Origin: Betaproteobacteria bacterium
GTDB taxonomy: Bacteria; Pseudomonadota; Gammaproteobacteria; Burkholderiales; JAEUOS01
Direction: 5' to 3'
Assembly (NCBI GenBank): GCA_028292405.1
Contig: JAQGMJ010000072.1
Coordinates: 1-41,916, forward strand
Length of the DNA: 41,916 nucleotides
Positions 15,490 to 23,500 of this stretch are shown here, one piece after another (positions within the stretch are counted from its first letter, which is position 1; each line of letters begins with the position of its first letter). The notes beneath the pieces were generated by a model. The model searched no databases, was not told the origin of the DNA, and was given only the letters and a program-made list of their open reading frames with translations. The position numbers and the translations under genes are program-made.

Positions 15490-16485
15490 ATGATAGCCCG
15501 CTTCAACAGGACCTTCAGCCCGATTTTTCTGGCGCTGGCCGCATGTGCCGCATCAGTGGCCGCCTTGTCCCCCGCATCCGCCGGCGCGGCCTACCCTGAC
15601 AAGCCGGTGCGCCTGATCGTCGGCTTCGCCGCCGGCGGCCCCTCCGACGTGCTGGCGCGCGCCCTCGGGCAAAAGCTGCAACTGGCGATGGGCCAGGCCG
15701 TCATCGTCGACAACAAGCCGGGCGCGGGCACCAACCTGGCCGCCGACTTCGTCGCCAAGGCGGCGCCGGACGGCTACACCCTGCTCCTGATGATGGTCGG
15801 CACGCAGGCGATCAACGAGGCGCTCTACCCCAAGCTCAGCTACAACACCGTACGCGACTTCGCGCCGGTCACGCTCACCGCCGCTTCCTCGCTCACCCTG
15901 GTGGCCAACCCGCAGGTGCCGGTGAAGACCTACGCCGAACTGGTGGCCTATGCGAAGGCCAATCCCGGCAAGCTCAACTTTGCTTCCTCCGGCGCCGGCA
16001 CGCCGCTGCATCTCGGCGGCGAGTTGCTGAACAACCGCGCCGGCATCAAGCTGGTCCACGTGCCCTACAAGGGCGCGGTGCCGGCGCTCAACGACGTGCT
16101 CGGCGGCCAGGTGGAACTGGCGATGATCGGCACCCCGGCCGCGCTGCAGTATGTAAAGAGCGGCAAGCTCAACGCCATCGGCGTCACGGGGCTCAAGCGC
16201 GACACCAGCGCGCCGAACATCCCGGCGATCGCCGAGTCGCTGCCGGGCTATGAGGTGGAGCTGGTGTACTCGGTGGTTGCCCCGGCGAAGACCCCGCACG
16301 ACATCGTGGTCAAGCTCAACGCCGAGATCATCAAGGCGCTGCACGACCGCGAAGTCGCCGAACGCCTGCAAGGCCAGGGGTTTGAGGTGCGCACCTCCAC
16401 GCCGGAGCAGCTCGGCGCGTACATCAAGGCGGAGATCGCCAAGTGGGCGCCGATTGTCAAGGAGTCGGGGGCGAAGCCGGAGTAA
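15490..16485 (+). CDS. Bug-family (TctC-type) periplasmic solute receptor
   Basis: ATG at 15490 follows AGGAGA. A signal peptide ends near ASAGAA and leads into YPDKPVRLIVGFAAGGPSDVLA. The loop GAGTNLAADFVAKAAPDGYT and the segment LVHVPYKGAVPALNDVLGGQ are Bug hallmarks. It is divergent from the enolase-family gene and paralogous to the receptor at 10879, so the cluster has two receptors around three catabolic/regulatory genes. No membrane components of a tripartite transporter are in the window. A ligand similar to the substrate of the enolase/lactonase pair is a reasonable guess. Confidence 0.95.
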   Translation: MIARFNRTFSPIFLALAACAASVAALSPASAGAAYPDKPVRLIVGFAAGGPSDVLARALGQKLQLAMGQAVIVDNKPGAGTNLAADFVAKAAPDGYTLLLMMVGTQAINEALYPKLSYNTVRDFAPVTLTAASSLTLVANPQVPVKTYAELVAYAKANPGKLNFASSGAGTPLHLGGELLNNRAGIKLVHVPYKGAVPALNDVLGGQVELAMIGTPAALQYVKSGKLNAIGVTGLKRDTSAPNIPAIAESLPGYEVELVYSVVAPAKTPHDIVVKLNAEIIKALHDREVAERLQGQGFEVRTSTPEQLGAYIKAEIAKWAPIVKESGAKPE

Positions 16486-16523
16486 CTGGATGGCGTCTGT
16501 AGGCGGCGCGCAGGATCGCCGCA

Positions 16524-16580
16524 CAATCGGGGTCGGATCGCATTTGCAGCCTCATCGCAAATGTGCTCTGACCCCGATTG
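16524..16580. repeat. Long imperfect inverted repeat (REP/hairpin-like)
   Basis: Arms of 24 bp (starting CAATCGGGGTC and ending GACCCCGATTG) with three mismatches enclose a 9-base loop between the Bug gene and rdgC. The GGGTCAGAGCACATTT style resembles extragenic palindromes I recall from betaproteobacteria. With no T-run it is not a standard terminator. Confidence 0.75.
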
Positions 16581-16694
16581 CTTTCGGAGTGCCGATGCGC
16601 GCATGCCGCGCCGCCCGCCCGCCACTCGCCCGCCGCCCAAAAAACGCTATGATGCGTGCCGGCCGGATTCGTCCCTATTTCGCAGGAAGCACAA

Positions 16695-17582
16695 GTGTTC
16701 AAGAACGTGATGATTTACCGCATCGGCGAGGGTTTTTCGCCGACGCAGGCGCAGGTGGAAGAAGGTCTGGCGGCGGCGCAATTTACCGAGTGCCTGCCGT
16801 CGCAGGAAAAGTCGATGGGCTGGGTGCCGCCGCGCGGCGAGGAGCATGGCGCGCTGGTGGAAGTGGTGGCCGGCCAGTGGATCATGAAGTTCAAGCTCGA
16901 GGCGCGCATGCTGCCGGGCTCGGTGGTGCGGCGCAAGGCCGACGAGCGGATGGCGAAGATCGAGCAGATCACCGGGCGCAAGCCGGGCAAAAAGCAGGCG
17001 CGCGAGATCCGCGAGGACACCTTCATCCAGCTGCTGCCGCAGGCCTTCACCAAGCAGGCGACCACGCTGGTGTGGATCGACCCGAAGGCGCGGCTGATGG
17101 TGCTCGACGCCGGCAGCCAGGCCAAGGCCGAGGAGCTGCTCACCAGTTTGTTCAAGGCGGTGCCGGGGCTGACGGCGCTGCAGCTGGCCACGGTCTCTTC
17201 GCCGGCGGCGTCGATGGCGCTGTGGCTCTCCGGCAAGTCCTCGCCCGGCTCGTTCGACGTGGACCGCGAGTGCGAGCTCAAGTCCACCGACGACATGCAG
17301 TCGGTGGTGAAGTATGCGCGGCATCACCTGGACATCGCGGAGATCCGCCAGCACATCGAAGGCGGCAAGCTGCCGACGCGCCTGGGGATGGTCTACGAGG
17401 GCCGCGTCTCGTTCACCCTCACCGACACGCTGCAGCTGAAAAAGATCAAGTTCCTCGAGGGCGTGTTTTCCACCGAGACGGATGAAGACGACCGCTTCGA
17501 TACCGATACGGCGATTGCCACCGGCGAAATGGGCAAGGTGATTACCGAGCTGGTGGAAGTGCTGGGTGGGGACGCGGCTTGA
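16695..17582 (+). CDS. rdgC: Recombination-associated protein RdgC
   Basis: The sequence aligns by eye with Escherichia coli RdgC: VFKNVMIYRI at the N-terminus, then MGWVPPRG, LLPQAFTKQATTLVWID, RLMVLDAGSQAKAEELL, HIEGGKLPTRLGM and TGEMGKVITELVEVLGG. RdgC forms a ring-shaped dimer around DNA and restrains RecA; it is linked to replication fork and recombination control. The start is the GTG at 16695 behind AGGAAG, which matches the usual family start and gives 295 residues. The frame extends 13 codons upstream to an ATG (16656), but those residues are not family-like. Confidence 0.97.
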   Translation: MFKNVMIYRIGEGFSPTQAQVEEGLAAAQFTECLPSQEKSMGWVPPRGEEHGALVEVVAGQWIMKFKLEARMLPGSVVRRKADERMAKIEQITGRKPGKKQAREIREDTFIQLLPQAFTKQATTLVWIDPKARLMVLDAGSQAKAEELLTSLFKAVPGLTALQLATVSSPAASMALWLSGKSSPGSFDVDRECELKSTDDMQSVVKYARHHLDIAEIRQHIEGGKLPTRLGMVYEGRVSFTLTDTLQLKKIKFLEGVFSTETDEDDRFDTDTAIATGEMGKVITELVEVLGGDAA

Positions 17583-17592
17583 GGCCGGCCGG

Positions 17593-18582
17593 CTAGTTGT
17601 GGCTGCCGGCTGAATACCAGGCGGCGATTTTGTTTGCCACAAACGCCCGGCCCGCCTGGGTCAAATGCTCCGTCGCGTATCGCTTGTCCATGAAGTAGCT
17701 TGAATCAAGCGCGGCATGCAAGTCCAGAACATCCACGTCTTCGGCGCTGATCAGCCGGACGACGTCGCCTGCATCGTCGTCTATATGGCGACGCAGGCTT
17801 GCGCCGGCCTTGAGGGCAGCATCGTCCACGTCGATTGGCGTCAGGTAAACCAAGGGCTTGATGTGAAGCGCCTTTAGTTTCGCGACGGTGTTTCGCAAGG
17901 CTGCCAGGGTTTCGCTTCGACGCCGCGCGGGTACGCCGTAGTGCCAGAGAAACTCGACCTTCAATTGCTCGTTTTCGGCCGGCGTGGGGGCAGCGGCGCC
18001 GCAGTCCAGGGTCCTCCCCACCGAGGCTTTGCTCAGGGCCTGGTGCGAGCCGACGGAAGTTCCGTCAAATAAAGGGTCGGACTCCTGGTACCACTGCCTG
18101 TCCAGTTCAACATGGCCGACCACCAGGTAATTCCACAGCGTCCTGAGCGGAATCGCCTTGTGGGCGCGAACGTCGATATAGCTCTTGGACAACGTGAACT
18201 GGTAGATCGGCAGGTCGCCCCAGGCGGCGGAAAGCGCAGCCAGGTTGACGGGGACGATGGCCGATTTCACCCCCACCGGCCGGGTGCCGAGCAAATCCAC
18301 GTAGTGCTCGTAAATGGAGGCGCTGTACGCGCCGTGCTTGATGGCCAGGACTGGCTGATGGATCGAAGCCGAAACCATTTCATCGATCGCCCGGCGATCG
18401 GTATCGCAGGCAGCCGGCGTGCTCAGCACCGAATCGCCAAACATCAGCACGGAGCTCCCGGCGCTTTCATCGACCAGCTTTTCGGCGAGGGGATCGAAGC
18501 TGACGAAGTAGGCCCTGAGGTAGAACCCCAGCAGGAATCCCAGGAGGGCCATGACAGCAAAGGCGGCAACCCGCTTTTTCAT
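17593..18582 (-). CDS. SGNH-hydrolase-like, membrane-anchored acetylation partner protein
   Basis: One N-terminal membrane helix (residues ~5-22) anchors a periplasmic SGNH-like domain with block I at G49-D50-S51 (FGDSVLS) and a C-terminal catalytic histidine near residue 306 (YATEHLTQAGR). Such proteins (AlgJ/AlgX/DltD-like) accept acyl groups delivered across the membrane by an MBOAT protein and place them on a polysaccharide. The MBOAT gene directly upstream (4-bp spacing) supports that role. Base composition is slightly lower in GC than flanking genes. The glycan substrate is unknown. Confidence 0.8.
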   Translation of the reverse strand: MKKRVAAFAVMALLGFLLGFYLRAYFVSFDPLAEKLVDESAGSSVLMFGDSVLSTPAACDTDRRAIDEMVSASIHQPVLAIKHGAYSASIYEHYVDLLGTRPVGVKSAIVPVNLAALSAAWGDLPIYQFTLSKSYIDVRAHKAIPLRTLWNYLVVGHVELDRQWYQESDPLFDGTSVGSHQALSKASVGRTLDCGAAAPTPAENEQLKVEFLWHYGVPARRRSETLAALRNTVAKLKALHIKPLVYLTPIDVDDAALKAGASLRRHIDDDAGDVVRLISAEDVDVLDLHAALDSSYFMDKRYATEHLTQAGRAFVANKIAAWYSAGSHN

Positions 18583-18586
18583 ATCT

Positions 18587-20080
18587 CTAGAACTGGAAGT
18601 AGAGGAATTTGCTCACCCCGCTGATCCACGCAAGCGAGGCCCCGAACAGCAGCCCGGCCGCCAGAACGCCGGCAATGCCCGGCGACACCGCCCTTGCGTC
18701 GATCGTGCGGTTGAGCGCGGCCATATTCGGGGCGGACATGGCGATCTGCGCCGAGCTCGGCATTTTCAGCGAAATATAAAAGGCCAGCGAGATGAACAGG
18801 AACGGTTTGAGCTTTTCAAACAGTTCAACGGCATCCTGGGAAGGCAGGGTGCGCAGCCAGTGCGACAGGACATGCAGATCGCTCCCATGCGGCCATTTCA
18901 TCGCGTCGCATATATGCAAGGCGCCGGCCAGGGTGCTCGAGCGGAAGAATACCCAGGCAAAGACCACGCTCAAAAACGTGATGGCCCATGCCAGGCGGCC
19001 GCCACGCCGCGCCGCCGGACGGCCCTTTTCCCAAAGATGGTTGATGACCAGGTAACAGCCATGCAGCCCGCCCCAGACGACGAAAGTCCAGCCCGCGCCG
19101 TGCCACAGGCCGCCCAGCAGCATGGTGATCAACAGGTTCAGATAGCGTCTGCCGCTGCCATGCCGGTTTCCGCCGAGGGGGATGTACAGATAATCACGCA
19201 GGAAATTGGACAGCGTGATATGCCAGCGGCGCCAGAAATCGACAATGCTGGTGGCCTTGTAGGGCGAATTGAAATTGATCGGCAGCGCGATCCCGAACAG
19301 AAGCGAAATGCCTATCGCCATGTCGGAGTAGGCGGAGAAGTCAAAATAGATCTGGAACGTATATGCCAGGACCCCGATCCAGGCGCCCCCGAAGTCCGGC
19401 ACGCCGCCGCGGTCCACCGCATTGAACAGCCCGTCCGCAAGATCGCCAAGAGGGTCGGCCAGCAGCGTCTTTTTCGCCAGGCCGATGGCGAACATGATCA
19501 GTGCCGTGAGCGTGGTCTCCGCGCTCAGCCGAAACAGCTTGCGCGAAGCGAACTGCGGCATCATCTGGCCATGGTGCAGGATAGGGCCGGCAACCAGGTG
19601 GGGAAAGAAGCTGACGAACAGCGTGTAATGCGAAAGCCTGGTCTCCCCGGCAAGGCCCTTGTAGCAATCCACAATGTATGCGATCTGCGTAAATGTAAAA
19701 AACGAAATCCCGATCGGCAGCGCGATGGAAAAGTCCGGCGGCGAGTCGCTGCCGATCAGCGCATAAAAGCTGGAGGAAATAAAATTGGCATACTTGAAGA
19801 CGCCCAGGGCCGCGAGATCAACCGCGATGGCCGCGCGCATCAGCCAGCGCTTCAGGCGCGGGCTCTCGCAGGACAATATCCGCACGCCGGCAACGTAATT
19901 GAAAATGATCGACAACAGCAGGACCGGCAGCGCGGCCATGCTCCAGTAGCCGTAAAAGAAGACTGAGGCGATGGCAAGCCAGAGCATGGCCGACGCCATC
20001 GAACGGCGCGCCAGCAACAGGAATCCCGCCAACACGACAGGCAGGAAGACAAAAATAAAGTGGTATGAGTTGAAAAGCAT
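18587..20080 (-). CDS. MBOAT family O-acyltransferase (AlgI/DltB-like)
   Basis: A 497-residue polytopic protein starting MLFNSYHFIFVFLPVVL, the typical AlgI-like start. It has the conserved segments SYSD-type FDFSAYSDMAIG, NFNSPYKATSIVDFWRRWHITLS, RDYLYIPLGGNRHG, and the catalytic-histidine region LLGGLWHGAGWTFVVWGGLHG (about residues 322-342). MBOAT proteins carry an acyl group from a cytoplasmic donor through the membrane. With the SGNH partner it forms a two-gene O-acylation operon. No polysaccharide synthesis genes are adjacent, so the target could be alginate-like, cellulose or another envelope glycan. Confidence 0.93.
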   Translation of the reverse strand: MLFNSYHFIFVFLPVVLAGFLLLARRSMASAMLWLAIASVFFYGYWSMAALPVLLLSIIFNYVAGVRILSCESPRLKRWLMRAAIAVDLAALGVFKYANFISSSFYALIGSDSPPDFSIALPIGISFFTFTQIAYIVDCYKGLAGETRLSHYTLFVSFFPHLVAGPILHHGQMMPQFASRKLFRLSAETTLTALIMFAIGLAKKTLLADPLGDLADGLFNAVDRGGVPDFGGAWIGVLAYTFQIYFDFSAYSDMAIGISLLFGIALPINFNSPYKATSIVDFWRRWHITLSNFLRDYLYIPLGGNRHGSGRRYLNLLITMLLGGLWHGAGWTFVVWGGLHGCYLVINHLWEKGRPAARRGGRLAWAITFLSVVFAWVFFRSSTLAGALHICDAMKWPHGSDLHVLSHWLRTLPSQDAVELFEKLKPFLFISLAFYISLKMPSSAQIAMSAPNMAALNRTIDARAVSPGIAGVLAAGLLFGASLAWISGVSKFLYFQF

Positions 20081-20306
20081 GGTGGGCGTTGATTGACTTT
20101 TTGGATGGCCGCCCTGCGTGCCTATTCACCGCACAGCGGCGAGGCATCCCCTAAACGCACGTAAATATACCTTCAAATCGCCGCTGCGCCGGGGCGGCCC
20201 GGATTTGGCCCAAGACCCTCCGCATCGCGGCCTACCTGTTGCCCTGGCCGATACGGCGTCACGCCGCATGCCATCGCTTCATTCACGCAGAGCGCCGTTG
20301 CCGGGA

Positions 20307-20534
20307 TTATCTTCCCCGCAACGGATCCAGCAACGACTTCAGCCCGTTGTGGTCGATCTCCTGCATCAGCGCCAGCAGCCGTCCGATCTCCCCCTTCGGA
20401 AAGCCCTCGCGCGCGAACCAGTTGAGATAGTTGCCCGGCAGGTCCGCAATCTTGCGACCCTTGTATTTGCCGTACGGCATTTCGGTCGAAAGCAGGCGCT
20501 GCAGGTCGTCTGGTTGCACTATTTTGTTTTTCAA
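20307..20534 (-). CDS. DUF3820 family protein (75 residues)
   Basis: The MPYGKYKGRKIADLPGNYLNWF core is the signature of DUF3820. The family is small, widespread in proteobacteria and also seen near phage genes; the function is unproven. The frame begins with a TTG at 20534 without a clear Shine-Dalgarno sequence; a GTG six codons on is the alternative. It is divergent from the phage-like block whose 39-bp leader starts at 20588. The 226 bp between it and the MBOAT gene hold no gene I can support. Confidence 0.8.
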   Translation of the reverse strand: MKNKIVQPDDLQRLLSTEMPYGKYKGRKIADLPGNYLNWFAREGFPKGEIGRLLALMQEIDHNGLKSLLDPLRGR

Positions 20535-20587
20535 AAACGGTCAAAAATCGGCATTTCCCCTCTCATGCTGCCACAAAAACCGCATCT

Positions 20588-20626
20588 GAAAATCAACCAC
20601 ACTTAGCGCATCGACTTGCGTATCTT
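20588..20626 (+). promoter_or_regulatory. 39-bp conserved leader, copy A (phage-type promoter candidate)
   Basis: The block contains ATCAACCACACTTAGCGCAT and ends TGCGTATCTT. It recurs at 26999-27037 with a single base change. It lies 41 bp before the first gene of the tail-fibre/lysis block. It has no good -35/-10 pair, and a single-subunit phage RNA polymerase promoter or an activator-dependent promoter would explain the conservation. Confidence 0.65.
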
Positions 20627-20667
20627 GGTTTCCATCGGCTCGAGAAACGGGCCCTTTGGAGACCACC

Positions 20668-20877
20668 ATGAGCGATACCCCGCAGCGCATCTCACAATAC
20701 AACCCGCGCAATCTCACCGAAGACGACGTCAACGCCGTCGTCGACGAACTCGAGCGCCGCATCGTCGAGCGCTTTTTCTCCAACGTCGGCAAGGGCGTAT
20801 GGCAACTCGTCTGGCGCGCGCTGATCGCGCTGATGGTCCTGCTGGCCGCCTACGGCGCAACCAAAGGCGCCAACTGA
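20668..20877 (+). CDS. Small phage-type membrane protein, possible holin
   Basis: ATG at 20668 has TTTGGAG seven bases upstream. The 69 residues consist of a charged helical N-terminus (EDDVNAVVDELERRIVERFF) and one C-terminal transmembrane helix (LVWRALIALMVLLAAYG). It ends one base before the tail-fibre ATG, so the genes are co-transcribed. Position just before tail fibre, endolysin and spanins allows a holin or pinholin role, but with one helix and no known motif this is only a suggestion. Confidence 0.7.
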   Translation: MSDTPQRISQYNPRNLTEDDVNAVVDELERRIVERFFSNVGKGVWQLVWRALIALMVLLAAYGATKGAN

Positions 20878-20878
20878 C

Positions 20879-22354
20879 ATGACAGTCAATACCGAAATCG
20901 CGCGCATCGCCCACGACGGCGACGGCGCCTCGCAAACCTTCGCCGTGCAGTTCTACTTCCTGCAGGACGCCGACCTCACCGTCTACGTCGGCGGCGCGAA
21001 GCAGACCCTCACCACCAACTACACCGTAGCCGGCGCCGGCAACCCCAGCGGAGGCGGCGTCACGTTCGTGGTCGCGCCACCCGCCGGCAGCGGCAACGTC
21101 GTGATCATCCGCGACCCCGACCAGTTGCAGAGCACCCGCTACCCGGCCAACGACCCCTTCCCCGCCAAGACCCACGAGACCGCGCTCGACAAGCTGACCA
21201 TGCTGGTGCAGCGCACGCGGGATTTGATCAATCGTGCTTTCGTTTTCAACGATGCCGATACCAGTGCTGCCTCTTTGTTGGTGCCATCTCCGCAAGGGGG
21301 CTTTTTGATCGGCTGGAAAGCGGATGGCTCCGGCCTGGAAAATTACGCAAATATCGGGGATGGTTCTGGCCTGTCGGTCCCTGTATCGACTACGAATGGG
21401 GGAACGGGAAGCGCTTTCGCGACCTTCGGAGCGTTGGTGGCAGCCATCAAGGCCGCGCTCGGTCTTGGCACAGCGTCAGCCGTGAATACTGGCACCGCCA
21501 CCGGTAATGTTTCGGTGCTGGATGCAAATGCGCTGCTCCCTCAAAGCACGATCAAGCATCCGGTGACGGGGCGCGCGGCAAACACGACACTGGTTGCGGC
21601 AGATAACAACGGGATATTCGCTGCGACCGGCATCTTCACCCAGACTTTTGATGCGGCAGCTACGCTCGGCAACGGCTGGCAAGTCACCATCCGCAATGAC
21701 GGGGCCGGTGTTATCACGCTTGATCCGACCGAGACTATCGATGGAAAAACGTCGCTCAACCTCTACCCCGGCGAAAGTTGCAACGTCACCTCGAACGGGG
21801 TCCTGTTCAAGACCTCCGGCCTCGGCACGGGTCTGGTGTACGTCAGCAAGCAGACCATTTCTTCGGCGGTTGCGACGGTCGACGTGATCGGCATTGACAG
21901 CACTTTCGATGAGTGGGTCATCAAATTCTACGAGGTGGTGCCGGCGACAAACGACATTTTCCTGCTTGGCCGGGTGTCCGAGGACAACGGTGCGACCTTC
22001 AAATCCGCCGCCGCTAGCTATTCCTGGAGTTCAATCATTAACCAGAACGGTACTGTCACTGGAGCTGGCTCTGCCTCCGACACCTCAATGCGTCTAAGCC
22101 ACCAAGCGTCAAATGTGACGACCGACGGCGGTATGAACGGGCAAGTGACTTTGTACCGTCCGGGTGACACCACGCACTCTAAGGTAATTCAAACCGAGGT
22201 GAATAATCTGCGCCTAGCCAGCGGTGCCGACGCCTCGAAGGCGATTGGCATATACATCGGGTCAGTCAATGCTATCAACGCCTTCCGCTTTTTGGAGACG
22301 AGCGGAAATATCAGCAGCGGCACTTTTGTCCTGTACGGAGTACGTAAGCCTTGA
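20879..22354 (+). CDS. Podovirus-type tail fibre protein with T7 gp17-like N-terminus
   Basis: Residues 1-~120 (IARIAHDGDGASQTFAVQF, TVYVGGAKQTLTTNYTV, VVIIRDPDQLQSTRYPAND and a helix DKLTMLVQRTRDLINRAF) have the style of the T7 tail-fibre N-terminal domain that docks to the short tail. The remaining ~370 residues are glycine/serine/threonine-rich beta structure with no chaperone domain seen, and should form the receptor-binding part. From about 21230 on, the GC content drops well below that of the first part, suggesting an exchanged distal domain. It lies in a tight operon with lysis genes. The length is 491 residues. Confidence 0.85.
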   Translation: MTVNTEIARIAHDGDGASQTFAVQFYFLQDADLTVYVGGAKQTLTTNYTVAGAGNPSGGGVTFVVAPPAGSGNVVIIRDPDQLQSTRYPANDPFPAKTHETALDKLTMLVQRTRDLINRAFVFNDADTSAASLLVPSPQGGFLIGWKADGSGLENYANIGDGSGLSVPVSTTNGGTGSAFATFGALVAAIKAALGLGTASAVNTGTATGNVSVLDANALLPQSTIKHPVTGRAANTTLVAADNNGIFAATGIFTQTFDAAATLGNGWQVTIRNDGAGVITLDPTETIDGKTSLNLYPGESCNVTSNGVLFKTSGLGTGLVYVSKQTISSAVATVDVIGIDSTFDEWVIKFYEVVPATNDIFLLGRVSEDNGATFKSAAASYSWSSIINQNGTVTGAGSASDTSMRLSHQASNVTTDGGMNGQVTLYRPGDTTHSKVIQTEVNNLRLASGADASKAIGIYIGSVNAINAFRFLETSGNISSGTFVLYGVRKP

Positions 22355-22430
22355 GCCTGCAATCGCCTACGCGATCCGCGCCGTCATCGCCAGGATGTTC
22401 AAGCCGCCCAAGCTGCGGAGGAGGATCGAA

Positions 22431-22914
22431 GATGCAATACTCGCAGGGCATTAAACGCCCGCTCTCGATGATCGTCGGCCTTGCCGCCGCCACCGCCATC
22501 ACCGCCGGCCTGCACCTCTCCGAGGGCGATGTCAGGCGCACCTACCTCGACAGCGTCGGCATTCCCACCAACTGCATGGGCAATACCCACGGCGCCAGGC
22601 TCGGCCAGACCTTCACCAAGGCGGAATGCGCCGAGATCGACGAGAAGAACATGGCCGACACCGCCGCCGGCGTCGACGCCTGCACGCCCCTGGGCGAGCT
22701 GCCCGCGGGCCGGCGCGCGGCGGCGGTGATGTTCGCCTTCAATGTCGGCGTGCCGGCCTATTGCGGCTCCGGCTTCGCGCGCCGGCTGCGCGCGCGCGAC
22801 CCCGGCGCCTGCGCCGAGCTCGACAAGTGGATCTACGCCGACGGCCGCGCCGTCCCCGGCCTGGCCGCGCGGCGCAAGCGCGAGCGCGCGATCTGTGAAA
22901 GGACCGACTTGTGA
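22431..22914 (+). CDS. Phage endolysin, T4-lysozyme-like (GH24) with signal-anchor N-terminus
   Basis: ATG at 22431 sits behind GGAGGAGG. A weakly hydrophobic, Gly/Ala-rich N-terminal helix (SMIVGLAAATAITAGL) looks like a signal-arrest-release segment. It is followed by the muramidase triad with exact T4 spacing: E31, D40 (TYLDSVG) and T46 (GIPTNC). Further landmarks are AAAVMFAFNVG and the C-terminal GLAARRKRERAIC. It cleaves peptidoglycan after membrane release. The C-terminus overlaps the GTG of the Rz gene. Confidence 0.93.
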
Positions 22915-23405
22915 ACGCACTCTTCTCCGGCCCCTATGCCTGGGCGATGCGCGTCGCCCTCTACGCCGCGCTGTGCGCCGCCATCGCCGGCTGCGGCGCC
23001 TGGCGCATGCACAAATGGGACGCCGCCCGCTACGAAAAATTGCAAGCGGCCTACGCAGACTTCAAAGCCGCCACCGCCGCCACCGCCAAGGCCGCGCAAC
23101 AACGCGCCGATGCGCAACAGAAACTCGACCAACAATCCAAGGAACAAGCCGATGAAAACCATACCCATGCTATCGCTGGCCTCAATGCTCAGCTTGAGCG
23201 CCTGCGCCGCGCCGCCGCTGGTGGCAACACAGTGCCCGCCGCCCCCGCCGATTCCCGCCAGCCTCAGCTCGCCTGTTTCGACCGCGCCCTCCTTGGCGAC
23301 GCAGTTGACGGATTCATTGGCGACGTTTCGCGCCAGGTTGCAAGCGGCGCAGCGGCAACCCTAGACCTCGATAACGCTAAGGCATGGGCAAACCGTGCGA
23401 AATAG
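22911..23405 (+). CDS. Rz-like inner-membrane spanin
   Basis: GTG at 22911 overlaps the endolysin stop (GTGA) behind an AAAGGA motif. One N-terminal membrane helix (VALYAALCAAIAGCGAW) precedes a long alanine/glutamine-rich coiled coil (residues ~40-100), as in i-spanins that link to an outer-membrane partner to fuse the envelope membranes at lysis. Another frame inside it encodes a lipoprotein with Rz1 features, which supports the call. The C-terminal ~50 residues are less typical. Confidence 0.85.
   Translation: MNALFSGPYAWAMRVALYAALCAAIAGCGAWRMHKWDAARYEKLQAAYADFKAATAATAKAAQQRADAQQKLDQQSKEQADENHTHAIAGLNAQLERLRRAAAGGNTVPAAPADSRQPQLACFDRALLGDAVDGFIGDVSRQVASGAAATLDLDNAKAWANRAK
23152..23364 (+). 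CDS. Rz1-like outer-membrane spanin lipoprotein nested in Rz
   Basis: A 70-residue frame lies wholly inside the Rz gene, with AAGGAA before its ATG. It has a short signal sequence and a lipobox LSAC, followed by proline-rich sequence (AAPPLVATQCPPPPPIP). Small size, lipobox, proline content and out-of-frame nesting are the defining features of Rz1 o-spanins. Such genes are easily missed by automatic annotation. Confidence 0.85.
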   Translation: MKTIPMLSLASMLSLSACAAPPLVATQCPPPPPIPASLSSPVSTAPSLATQLTDSLATFRARLQAAQRQP

Positions 23406-23500
23406 GGCGACTCTCCCACTCGAGACCATGCTGTGCTAGCCGCACGGCCAATCACATAAATGGATTGTGGCAAGATTCAGGGTGGGTTGCCTGCGAGACT

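Noticed and set aside
13701..15506. Long minus-strand frame overlapping SMP-30 and the enolase-family gene
   Set aside because: Its arginine-rich translation is in the wrong frame relative to two clear enzyme genes.
22224..22454. Short frame between tail fibre and endolysin ending in RRRIEDAILAGH
   Set aside because: No start codon with a ribosome-binding site was found, and it lacks a membrane helix, so a holin assignment could not be supported.
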